The notes below the pieces were generated by a model. It worked only from the letters and a program-made list of their open reading frames with translations, made no database searches and was not told where the DNA came from. From Anaerolineae bacterium (GTDB lineage: Bacteria > Chloroflexota > Anaerolineae > B4-G1 > SLSP01), in contig JAIOSN010000099.1 of the NCBI GenBank assembly GCA_021107605.1, positions 1-15,595 of the forward strand: a stretch of 15,595 nucleotides of DNA, in the 5' to 3' direction. The position numbers and the translations under genes were made by a program. Below are positions 5,399-11,703 of the stretch, piece by piece. Position 1 is the first letter of the stretch. Every line of letters starts with the position of its first letter.

Positions 5399-5911
5399 CT
5401 ACCGCCGCTGAAAAACAGCGCGACCCAGAGATATTAGCCCCAGCAAGATCAAGAGCACCGGCCAATAATCCCCCAGAAAGAGCTCTCCCAAGAAGGAACC
5501 GAAGAGCAGAAAGAGCACGGCACTGACGGCGATAGTCTCCAAGCCATCGCACACTTCCCGCCAGCCCTTTTCACGGGGGACTAAGAGCGCTGCGAGTATC
5601 ACTCCGACTCCCACAAAACCGGGAATCAAAGCCCAGACGTAAGACCAGCTACTCCAATTACCGGTGACATTCTGCCAAGCCAGTATTCCTCCGATCCCGC
5701 CAACGATGCAAGCCGGCACCGCCAGACCTGGTTCCCCGGTCAGGAAGCCAATAACCATCAATATACCGGCTGCGCCAAAGATGTAGACCGGCCAATCCAA
5801 ATAGCGAACTAAGTTGGTCAACCCTGGAAATAGTTTCAGGGACAGCCAGCCAACTCCTACTACGATCAAGAGTAACCCCATGGTGAAATTTGAGTGGTTT
5901 TTAACCTTCAT
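5399..5911 (-). CDS. Integral membrane protein, LiaF/DUF5668-like transmembrane region
   Basis: 170 residues, almost wholly hydrophobic, with about six helices near 10-28, 38-57, 62-80, 88-110, 122-144 and 148-166. The start MGLLLIVVGVGWL and the end YWPVLLILLGLISLGRAVFQRR match the style of LiaI/LiaF-like membrane domains (DUF5668), found in envelope-stress-related proteins; the soluble LiaF C-terminal domain is absent. Its ATG overlaps the TGA of the upstream nitroreductase (ATGA, 5908-5911), and its AAAGGAG ribosome site lies inside that gene's last codons, so translation is probably coupled. The secreted repeat protein starts 57 bases downstream. Function is unknown; a role in the envelope is inferred from family and neighbours. 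Confidence 0.65.
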   Translation of the reverse strand: MKVKNHSNFTMGLLLIVVGVGWLSLKLFPGLTNLVRYLDWPVYIFGAAGILMVIGFLTGEPGLAVPACIVGGIGGILAWQNVTGNWSSWSYVWALIPGFVGVGVILAALLVPREKGWREVCDGLETIAVSAVLFLLFGSFLGELFLGDYWPVLLILLGLISLGRAVFQRR

Positions 5912-6492
5912 AGCGCTCCTTTAGCAAAGATAATCAGCTCCTCCAACATCCGTTTGGGCACATGATGCGTACCCGCCTTATCCCGCCAATACTTAATATC
6001 ACCCGACTCCGGCGCCGCTTCGATCACGACATTTTCGGCCGGTTTGCCCAGTGCCAACACCAGCAAAATCTCATAACGTCTGGGGAGTTCCAAGGCATCT
6101 CGCAGTGCTTCCCGTTCCACGGCCCCGAGGATGCAACCACCCCACCCGCGCTCAGTCGCTCCCAACATGATGCTCTGAGCAGCGATGCCATGGTCCACCC
6201 CGCAGGATTCGCTGATCTCACTATCCCCCAAAATGACGATGTAGGCGGTCGGGCGCTCGCCACTGGCCGGCCCATCCCAGTCCGGGAGATAACCGGCCCA
6301 ATGCAGGCAAGGGAATATACGCTCATTTTGCGCGGCGGTAGCCGAGAGAACGAATTTCAGCGGTTGGCGATTCGCACCAGACGCCGAAAGGCGCGCCAAC
6401 TCCACCAGCTCGCGCAGCGACTCCTCCTCAATCACAACTCGCTGGTCAAATCTACGGTAACTTCTATTTCTCCTGATCAGATCTTTTAGCAT
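5908..6492 (-). CDS. Nitroreductase family protein, copy 2
   Basis: A 194-residue FMN-binding oxidoreductase of the nitroreductase superfamily. Signatures are RNRSYRRFDQ (8-17) for FMN phosphate, ASGANRQPLKFVL (37-49), DHGIAAQSIMLGATERGWGGC (100-120) and LVLALGKPAENVVIE (144-158). The tail HHVPKRMLEELI (176-187) is typical of this subgroup. The start at 6492 is chosen over 6519 because AAGGAGG lies four bases upstream of 6492 and would otherwise be coding, and because the alignment begins at MLKDLIRRNRSYRR. Its stop overlaps the LiaF-like start by four bases, so the two are almost certainly co-transcribed. Substrate unknown. Confidence 0.92.
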   Translation of the reverse strand: MLKDLIRRNRSYRRFDQRVVIEEESLRELVELARLSASGANRQPLKFVLSATAAQNERIFPCLHWAGYLPDWDGPASGERPTAYIVILGDSEISESCGVDHGIAAQSIMLGATERGWGGCILGAVEREALRDALELPRRYEILLVLALGKPAENVVIEAAPESGDIKYWRDKAGTHHVPKRMLEELIIFAKGAL

Positions 6493-6538
6493 CCTCCCTC
6501 CTTGAAAGTACAGATCCACAATAAATAAGTCTACTTAC

Positions 6539-6583
6539 AAAACCAAGTATTTCACCACTAAGACGTAATTAGCGTCTTGGCGG
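6539..6583. repeat. Inverted repeat, copy 2 of the 736-832 family (compact palindrome)
   Basis: AAAACCAAGTATTTCACC (6539-6556) matches 736-753 with one mismatch. It is followed by a near-perfect palindrome (6555-6583) whose core is CTAAGACGTAATTAGCGTCTTGG. Compared with copy 1, the long AT-rich centre is missing. It lies about 47 bases upstream of the nitroreductase start. Confidence 0.75.
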
Positions 6584-6639
6584 CCCAGCAACCATTAGTT
6601 TACGCCAAAGCAGAATTCTAGCAAGGGCTGTATCGCATT

Positions 6640-6736
6640 AGACCTCCGAGTTCTTGGTACAGATTTGGTCTGTCAAAACACTTACCCAGACCGGAATTTC
6701 ACCACCGCGAAGTGGATTCGTAGAACTCGGAGGTCT
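6640..6736. repeat. Inverted pair of 15-bp palindrome variants
   Basis: AGACCTCCGAGTTCT (6640-6654) and AGAACTCGGAGGTCT (6722-6736) are perfect reverse complements of each other. Each is an imperfect self-palindrome related to 2201-2215. The single G-to-T change in the left copy is mirrored in the right copy, which suggests the pair arose or is maintained as one inverted unit. Confidence 0.75.
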
Positions 6737-6755
6737 GAAATAGGCCGGCCTGAGT

Positions 6756-6904
6756 AGTTTGACAATGTCACATTAGACCTCTGAGGTCTACAAACGGGCT
6801 CTCAATCTGTCAAACCGCAGTTCTCCAGAGTTTTTTGGCAGATAGGACTGTTCCCCAAAGACCTCGGAGGTCTAGTGCTCTCGAATATGACATTGTCAAA
6901 GTAG
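6756..6904. repeat. MITE-like segment with 13-bp perfect inverted ends
   Basis: TTTGACAATGTCA (6758-6770) and TGACATTGTCAAA (6888-6900) are perfect reverse complements. Just inside each lies an AGACCTCNGAGGTCT palindrome (6775-6789 and 6859-6873). The total is about 145 bp with no open reading frame of note. No clear target-site duplication is visible, so mobility is inferred only from symmetry. Confidence 0.55.
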
Positions 6905-6944
6905 TAACGAAAATGAGTATCATTGGAACAAGCCCAAAAGCCAC

Positions 6945-6973
6945 TTGTCAACAAATAGAAATCATGGTAATCT
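6945..6973 (+). promoter_or_regulatory. Possible promoter of the 7027 gene
   Basis: TTGTCA (6945-6950), a 17-base spacer and TAATCT (6968-6973). The -35 matches the sigma-70 consensus at five of six bases; the -10 is poor. It would give a leader of about 45 bases before the AAGGGGG ribosome site of the gene at 7027. Confidence 0.3.
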
Positions 6974-7026
6974 TTGTCTAGTATTTTTTTACCCAATTAT
7001 TACACTCAACACCAAGGGGGATTGTT

Positions 7027-8097
7027 ATGATCACCATCTTAAATATCTTGGACAAGCGCAAGGGAACCATTAGCTTTATCGGAGGCATACTTGTAGGGAT
7101 AATTATCGGACTGGTATTTCTCGGTTGGTGGATCTGGCCGGTACAGTGGGAAAATGCCTCACCTGGCCATCTCCGCTCGGATTTCCAACTATACTACTTT
7201 CAAGCCGTCGCGGATGAATATGCCAGCACTCACAACATGGATGCGGCGCGGGAGAAACTAGGGCTTACCCTGGAAGGAAGAAATAGCAATCCCTGGCTAA
7301 GTGATCCCGCTACCCTGGAGAAAACACTCAATACAGTATTGTCAACTACAGGTGTGACGGCAGGTACCGCCATGGATCTCTTCGCCAGAGATCTGGCAAC
7401 GCGAGAGGAGATCACGCTCAACCCGGAACAAACCGCGGCCGAGGAGACTGACCCTGATCCTGGCAGATCGTCATTTATAACCGTTGTGGGGTTGCTCTTC
7501 GTAGTCATCATCTTGGCTGGAAGCGGCTATTTCCTCATTACACGCCTGCGCGGTGACAAACCAGCAAAGAAAGCTACAACCGGCCTCGCCGGAGCCTTTG
7601 GGCAGATAACGGAAGAGGAACCAAGCATAATGGAAGGAGAGATAGAGTCACCGCTCTCTTCATTTAGCGCCACTTACAAATTAGGCGACGATTTCTTTGA
7701 TCCGTCATTCAGCATTGAGGTGAGCGAAGGCAAGGACTTCTTAGGAGAATGTGGTATCGGTATTTCGGAGAGCATCGGGGCTGGCGGCCCCAAAAAAGTC
7801 ACGGCCTTGGAAGTTTGGTTGTTTGATAAGAGCGATATCCGGACCGTAACCACCGTGCTGGCCAGCGATTACGCCTACCATGATGATAATATGAACACCA
7901 AATTAGCCGCTAAAGGAAATGTGGTACACGTTGAATCAGGTATGAAAATTGTGCTAGAAACCACAGCGCTACGTGTACATATACACGTCAAAGATCTCAC
8001 GTATGCTGAAGGTGATTTGCCAGACGGGAGTTTCTTCCAACAGGTGAGTGTCGAGTTGCGCGCCTGGGCCAAGAGCGAAGAGACGGTCGTCGTCTAA
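7027..8097 (+). CDS. Membrane-anchored protein of unknown function with two transmembrane helices
   Basis: 356 residues. A first hydrophobic helix (about 14-37) ends in the GWWIWPVQW motif (33-41). An extracytoplasmic segment follows (about 42-147) with SPGHLRSDFQLYYFQAVADEY and a helical stretch AAREKLGL. A second helix (about 149-173) is followed by basic RLRGDKPAKK, then a 180-residue soluble domain (about 205-350) with FFDPSFSIE, FLGECGIGISESIGAGGPKKVTALEVWLFDKSD-type segments and predominantly beta character. I recognise the WPVQW/LR-x-D-[FY] start as a lineage-typical Anaerolineae arrangement but know no function. The topology by positive charges would place the large C-terminal domain in the cytoplasm. 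AAGGGGG lies seven bases before ATG 7027. It is convergent with the VanW gene. Confidence 0.75.
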   Translation: MITILNILDKRKGTISFIGGILVGIIIGLVFLGWWIWPVQWENASPGHLRSDFQLYYFQAVADEYASTHNMDAAREKLGLTLEGRNSNPWLSDPATLEKTLNTVLSTTGVTAGTAMDLFARDLATREEITLNPEQTAAEETDPDPGRSSFITVVGLLFVVIILAGSGYFLITRLRGDKPAKKATTGLAGAFGQITEEEPSIMEGEIESPLSSFSATYKLGDDFFDPSFSIEVSEGKDFLGECGIGISESIGAGGPKKVTALEVWLFDKSDIRTVTTVLASDYAYHDDNMNTKLAAKGNVVHVESGMKIVLETTALRVHIHVKDLTYAEGDLPDGSFFQQVSVELRAWAKSEETVVV

Positions 8098-8124
8098 CTT
8101 ACTATTCCGGAAAGATCCCCTCAA

Positions 8125-8204
8125 CAGGTGCAAGGTACTGTCAGAGAAAACCTCTTTTGCGCAAAAGAACCAGAGGAGGTTTTCAAAGCAATACCTTACA
8201 CCTG
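8125..8204. repeat. 80-bp nested palindrome between convergent genes, possible bidirectional terminator
   Basis: Three concentric paired layers. The outer arms 8125-8137 and 8192-8204 match at 12 of 13 bases. The middle arms GAAAACCTC (8146-8154) and GAGGTTTTC (8176-8184) are perfect. The core CTTTTGCGCAAAAG (8154-8167) is a perfect palindrome. One arm has about eight extra bases. It begins 28 bases after one stop codon and ends five bases before the other, a position expected of a shared terminator, although no classical GC stem plus T-run is present. Confidence 0.7.
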
Positions 8205-8208
8205 TTCT

Positions 8209-10005
8209 CTATGGCTCTCCGCCCACTATCTCTGCCCCCGGCGGCGGGGTGAAGCCGGGGCCATAACGGTAACGAGCCACCCAGGGAACAAAGTGGCTCT
8301 GAAAACGGTCCTCGTGCCAGATATTACCTCCAGCATCCCTTACAACTCGTTCCAGCACGGCGCGCAAACCAGCATGTGAGTTCTCCAATTTCTCCACGGT
8401 TCCAACGGGCAACTCTGGATCGTATTCGTAAACTGGCGGGCCAGGAGGTTCCGGCTCACCCCAAGTCGGCCCGATTTGCTCCACCTCGCGGCCATCAGCT
8501 TGACCATAGAAGAGGAACTGGAGACGCGCAGTAGCCGGCTGCACCGCCGTCTCAATCAACAACGGCGTGGGGTAATCGTTGACGAAACGAAAATCCAACA
8601 ATGGGGAATAAATAGTCGCATCGAAACCGGGGCCGTACCCGCCTAACTCATAATATCCTACCCGATAAGCGTGCGGCCACCGCTCAACGATCTCACAACC
8701 ACTGTAGAACGCCACTCTAAAGGCCGTCGTCGCCACCTGGCAGATACCACCTCCCACGCCGAGTAGCGTCCGATCACCCACAATCACATACGATTCATCG
8801 TACCCCTCTTCCAATGTCACCTCGCCCAAAAACTCATTGAAAGAGAAGGTTTCGCCTGGCCCAATGATGATGCCATCAAATTGCGAAGCCCCCAACCGGA
8901 TATTATGATCCCGCGCGGAAGATGAACCACCAAAATAGGATTCCCCAACCGCCACCAACTCCATAATACTCAGCTCCTCCGCCGTAGCCGTAGCTGGATA
9001 CGCTGGTGCGGTCTCCCGCAAGACCAATGAAACCTGATGCTGCCCGGCCCGCAACTGCTCATTGATACGCGCTACCGTAGCCGGCAGATCCAACTCCCGC
9101 CCAATTTGGCTCGCCTGCACCGGCGTCAACTGCCGCGTGGTTTCATCAAAATGGAAGCGCGCATTCAGCGGCTCCTGATGCAGCGCCTTCGCCAGCGGGA
9201 GTAGAAACTCTTGCAACGCGACCTCATCCAAGCCTATCTCGATCTGCCCCGCGTCAACGTAGATTGTCAGCATCTGTGCTAAACTATCAACGGATAAAGT
9301 CCATGGGCCAGGGTCGCCCTCGTGCGGATTGCGTAAGAGCAATTTTAACGACTCGGTTAAGATCCTTTGCGCGACATCCAAAGCCTGAGTTGCCTCGGCG
9401 TCATCTGTCTGCGGCGGGAGTTCCTCGACCAACAGCGCTATCTCCCGCGACCCAGGAAGCCGCAAGAGCGGTTCCAGTTGAGTCAACGCCGCCTCGACAT
9501 TCAGACGCCGGCCCGTGCAAGCAGCGGTCAACACCAGCTCCCCGTTCTCAAACCGGAGATCTGCATCCTGGGGGACCGACTCAATCTGCGCAGCCAGAGC
9601 ATGAAGCTGCGCCACCGCTTGCGCGCGGTCCCAGGCCAGAACCGGCGGTAAGACAACCCCCTCGTGTAACAACGCGAGACGCGCCATGAGAGCCGCTACT
9701 CCCTCCTCAGTATGGCCTAATTGGTAGGCTTGTACCAACGTCGGGGCTGGCGCGAGAGATAACCCCAACTCCTCTGCCGCTAGAGTCCAGTGTTGCCCAT
9801 CCGGCCCCAGGAACGTGATCCAAAGATCAGGTTCCGTTAATGCAGCCGGAGCAGCTACCGTCGTCAAGCCACCCACCGCGTCATCCCAGATCCAGACGCC
9901 AGGGATGATGCGTGGCTCCAAGTAGGGACCCAAAACGACCAGTACGCCACCCAAGAGCAGCATTAGACCAACAATAATGAGCGCGACAAAAACAAAACGT
10001 TTCAT
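8209..10005 (-). CDS. VanW family protein with PG_binding_4-type domains
   Basis: 598 residues, membrane-anchored by an N-terminal signal anchor (about 4-28, after MKR) with the rest outside. Two regions (about 78-195 and 210-332) look like the putative peptidoglycan-binding domain PG_binding_4 (PF12229), the second containing FDETTRQLTPVQASQIGRELD-type sequence. The VanW domain (about 366-500) shows HNIRLGASQFDGIIIGPGETFSFNEFLG-like features, GVGGGICQVATTAFRVAF (416-433) and ERWPHAYRVGYY. The C-terminal region (about 501-598) contains a short beta segment after a Pro-rich linker, where relatives often carry G5 domains; I do not see a convincing G5. VanW itself is named from vancomycin-resistance clusters, but its biochemical role is not established and most carriers are not resistance genes. 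GAGGAA lies six bases before ATG 10005. The gene is monocistronic by context: convergent with 7027-8097, divergent from 10138-11199. Confidence 0.92.
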   Translation of the reverse strand: MKRFVFVALIIVGLMLLLGGVLVVLGPYLEPRIIPGVWIWDDAVGGLTTVAAPAALTEPDLWITFLGPDGQHWTLAAEELGLSLAPAPTLVQAYQLGHTEEGVAALMARLALLHEGVVLPPVLAWDRAQAVAQLHALAAQIESVPQDADLRFENGELVLTAACTGRRLNVEAALTQLEPLLRLPGSREIALLVEELPPQTDDAEATQALDVAQRILTESLKLLLRNPHEGDPGPWTLSVDSLAQMLTIYVDAGQIEIGLDEVALQEFLLPLAKALHQEPLNARFHFDETTRQLTPVQASQIGRELDLPATVARINEQLRAGQHQVSLVLRETAPAYPATATAEELSIMELVAVGESYFGGSSSARDHNIRLGASQFDGIIIGPGETFSFNEFLGEVTLEEGYDESYVIVGDRTLLGVGGGICQVATTAFRVAFYSGCEIVERWPHAYRVGYYELGGYGPGFDATIYSPLLDFRFVNDYPTPLLIETAVQPATARLQFLFYGQADGREVEQIGPTWGEPEPPGPPVYEYDPELPVGTVEKLENSHAGLRAVLERVVRDAGGNIWHEDRFQSHFVPWVARYRYGPGFTPPPGAEIVGGEP

Positions 10006-10039
10006 GGTAGTTCCTCACAACGGGGAAGATTAGGAAATC

Positions 10040-10045
10040 ATTATA
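10040..10045 (-). promoter_or_regulatory. -10 element upstream of the VanW gene
   Basis: Perfect TATAAT on the minus strand, giving an expected leader of about 28 bases before ATG 10005, which accommodates the ribosome site. The -35 region is poor (TTACCC at an 18-base spacing), so an activator or a different sigma factor may be involved. Confidence 0.45.
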
Positions 10046-10100
10046 CATCATTTGCCAGTGCTGGGGTAACATGCTACATAACATAACTAGATCTATTTGG

Positions 10101-10128
10101 TTGACAAATACCTCTTTGGCATTAGGAT
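10101..10128 (+). promoter_or_regulatory. Promoter candidate with almost no leader, for the PHP-family gene
   Basis: TTGACA (10101-10106), a 16-base spacer and TAGGAT (10123-10128; four of six). The start codon is at 10138, so transcription would begin within a few bases of the ATG. The only Shine-Dalgarno-like word, AGGA (10124-10127), overlaps the -10, so if this promoter is used the mRNA is effectively leaderless. Confidence 0.4.
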
Positions 10129-10137
10129 TACATCCAG

Positions 10138-11199
10138 ATGAATAATTACAGAGAATACGTTGGCAACCTTCACATACACACTACTTACTCTGATGGCTCC
10201 GCCAAACATGCTGAGATAGCGACGGCGGCAGCCAGAGCCGGTCTGAATTTTATTATCACCACTGACCACAACGTCTGGGTACAAGATGTAGAGGGATATT
10301 ACGACCGCGTGCTGCTGCTAGTGGGAGAAGAATCTCACAACGTTCGCCGTCACCCCCAGTGCAATCATCTCTTGATCTACGGAGCTGATCAAGAGATGTC
10401 CCCATATAGTTTTGGTAATAGTCAAACATTGATCAACAAAGCCGCTGAACGTGGGGGGTTATGCTTTCTCGCCCATCCGGTAGAAAAGAGTAGTCCCGTA
10501 AAAGGCGGGTACGCTCCTATCCCCTGGGTTGATTGGCCTATTCAGCAGATCACCGGCCTGGAAATATGGAATTATACGTCGGAGTTCAAAGGGCTACTCT
10601 GGTCATATTTACCCGTATTGATCTACGCCTTCCGTCCAGATTGGGGAATACGCAGCCCGTACAAGGCTACCCTCCAACTATGGGATGAGTTGCTCGCCAG
10701 AGGAATGAAGATCGCGGCCCTCGGGAGCGCAGATGCGCACGCCTCTACTGAGCAGCTAGGTCCATTTAAACGGATAATATTTCCCTACGAGTATCTATTT
10801 CGGTGTATCAACACTCACATCCTCACAGACGGAGCATTGACCGGCGATCTCACGCGCGATAAACGAGCGATCTATGAGGCCCTAGCAGCAGGTCGCACCT
10901 GGGTAGGCTACGATCTACCGCACTCCACGCGCGGATTCAGTTTTGTGATTCAAAGTGGCTCCTCCCAAGCTACGGTAGGAGAAGAGTTAAAACGACTGGG
11001 CGCTATCAACGTGAGAGTAGAGCTCCCCGCAGCGGGAAAAATCCGGTTGCTCAGAGATGGACAGCTGGTCAAACGCGAAACTGGCGCCAGCCTGAGTTAC
11101 ACTTCCGCCGAACCGGGGATCTATCGCGTGGAAGTCTACCGGCGCTTTAGAAGTCTCCAGGTAGGTTGGATCTTCTCAAGTCCGATTTACGTGAGATAG
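10138..11199 (+). CDS. PHP-domain metal-dependent hydrolase, CehA/McbA-like
   Basis: 353 residues. The PHP (polymerase and histidinol phosphatase) fold is shown by NLHIHTTYSDG (10-20; His12, His14, Asp19), ITTDHN (40-45; Asp43, His44), GEE at 63-65, NHLLIYG (76-82), FLAHP (110-114) and GSADAHA (196-202), all candidate ligands of a metal cluster. The family includes phosphoesterases and the CehA/McbA carbamate hydrolases; the substrate here cannot be deduced. The C-terminal 90 residues (about 262-353) form a beta-rich module (INVRVELPAAG…YRVEVYR) of a kind common after this PHP subtype. No signal peptide is seen. ATG 10138 is the only possible start, because an in-frame TAG lies at 10123-10125. 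The gene is divergent from VanW with 132 bases between the starts. Confidence 0.88.
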   Translation: MNNYREYVGNLHIHTTYSDGSAKHAEIATAAARAGLNFIITTDHNVWVQDVEGYYDRVLLLVGEESHNVRRHPQCNHLLIYGADQEMSPYSFGNSQTLINKAAERGGLCFLAHPVEKSSPVKGGYAPIPWVDWPIQQITGLEIWNYTSEFKGLLWSYLPVLIYAFRPDWGIRSPYKATLQLWDELLARGMKIAALGSADAHASTEQLGPFKRIIFPYEYLFRCINTHILTDGALTGDLTRDKRAIYEALAAGRTWVGYDLPHSTRGFSFVIQSGSSQATVGEELKRLGAINVRVELPAAGKIRLLRDGQLVKRETGASLSYTSAEPGIYRVEVYRRFRSLQVGWIFSSPIYVR

Positions 11200-11278
11200 G
11201 CATCACTGACTCTCCGGGTGACCTTTCATCCACAGATTTTTAGTTTTTAGACGCCGAACTCGCTAGTCAAATAACAAA
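11200..11278. other. Short 3' spacer after the PHP gene
   Basis: 79 bases between the PHP stop and the terminator stem, AT-rich near its centre. I see no reading frame or clear structure in it. Confidence 0.4.
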
Positions 11279-11309
11279 AAAGCCCCCCAAAATCATTCTG
11301 GGGGGCTTT
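11273..11309 (-). terminator. Strong intrinsic terminator of the ferredoxin gene, partly bidirectional
   Basis: A perfect 11-bp stem, AAAGCCCCCCA (11279-11289) with TGGGGGGCTTT (11299-11309), around a 9-base loop. On the minus strand it is followed by a run of T (plus-strand A run 11276-11281), the classical Rho-independent form, 15 bases after the ferredoxin stop. On the plus strand only the three T bases within the stem follow the GC part, so termination of the convergent PHP gene would be weaker. Confidence 0.9.
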
Positions 11310-11323
11310 AGAGTGACATACCC

Positions 11324-11590
11324 TTAGATCAGATCTGCTCCGGGACCTTCAGCATAGAAGGCTTCATTCTTCTCAATGTCAGCCTCATATTCTGCTGGCA
11401 CATCATCCTCGTAGTAGATTGACTCAGTAGGACAGACGGCCACGCAAGCGCCACAATCAATACAAGTCTCCGGGTTGATGTAGTGGGTCGGCCAAGCAGC
11501 ATTATCCTTGATATTATAAATGGATTCTGTCGGGCAAACCTCAACACATTCGCCACAACTTTCACACGTGCTAACAATCACATACGCCAT
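11324..11590 (-). CDS. 2[4Fe-4S] bacterial-type ferredoxin
   Basis: An 88-residue, acidic electron carrier. Two complete cluster motifs are visible: Cys9-Cys12-Cys15 with Cys19 followed by Pro, and Cys43-Cys46-Cys49 with Cys53 followed by Pro; each run reads C-x-x-C-G-x-C-x-x-x-C-P. The repeats are near-duplicates (CPTESIY occurs after both), as expected from the ancestral duplication. An insertion of about 11 residues between the motifs and an acidic C-terminal tail (DDVPAEYEADIEKNE) are extra features. It would transfer low-potential electrons in the cytoplasm; the partner enzyme is not in the window, though the two nitroreductases are not its usual partners. GAGGAGG lies about eight bases before ATG 11590, and the gene has its own promoter and terminator, indicating a short monocistronic message. 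Confidence 0.95.
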   Translation of the reverse strand: MAYVIVSTCESCGECVEVCPTESIYNIKDNAAWPTHYINPETCIDCGACVAVCPTESIYYEDDVPAEYEADIEKNEAFYAEGPGADLI

Positions 11591-11644
11591 TGTTTTTCCT
11601 CCTCTATAATTAACCGTTATAAAAAACTCAATTCACTAAAAATT

Positions 11645-11672
11645 ATTTTATCGCAGAAAAAACGCCTGTCAA
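11645..11672 (-). promoter_or_regulatory. Sigma-70-type promoter of the ferredoxin gene
   Basis: On the minus strand: a perfect -35 TTGACA (11667-11672), a 16-base spacer and -10 TAAAAT (11645-11650, five of six). The predicted start near 11638 gives a leader of about 48 bases to the ATG at 11590. It lies in the 113-base gap after the histidine kinase, so ferredoxin expression need not depend on it. Confidence 0.7.
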
Positions 11673-11703
11673 ACCGCTCTCCCCAAGGATTGAATTATCA
11701 GCC

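Larger units (their letters stand above)
6493..7026. other. 534-bp intergenic region without a convincing gene; repeats and divergent promoters
   Basis: The spacer separates the minus-strand nitroreductase operon from the plus-strand membrane-anchored protein. It contains repeat copy 2 (6539-6583), diverged copies of the AGACCTCCGAGGTCT palindrome at 6640-6654, 6722-6736, 6775-6789 and 6859-6873, a MITE-like segment (6756-6904) and a possible promoter (6945-6973). A 64-codon minus-strand frame at 6802-6996 starts with TTG, lacks a ribosome site and reads through two palindromes, so I do not call it. Confidence 0.6.

Noticed and set aside
6802..6996. Minus-strand 64-codon frame in the large spacer
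   Set aside because: It starts with TTG without a ribosome site, crosses two palindromic repeats (giving STRPPRSLG) and has no recognisable protein features.
8209..10005. VanW gene as evidence of a vancomycin-resistance cluster
   Set aside because: No vanH/vanA/vanX or vanR/vanS genes are nearby; VanW-domain proteins with PG_binding_4 domains are common in bacteria without resistance.
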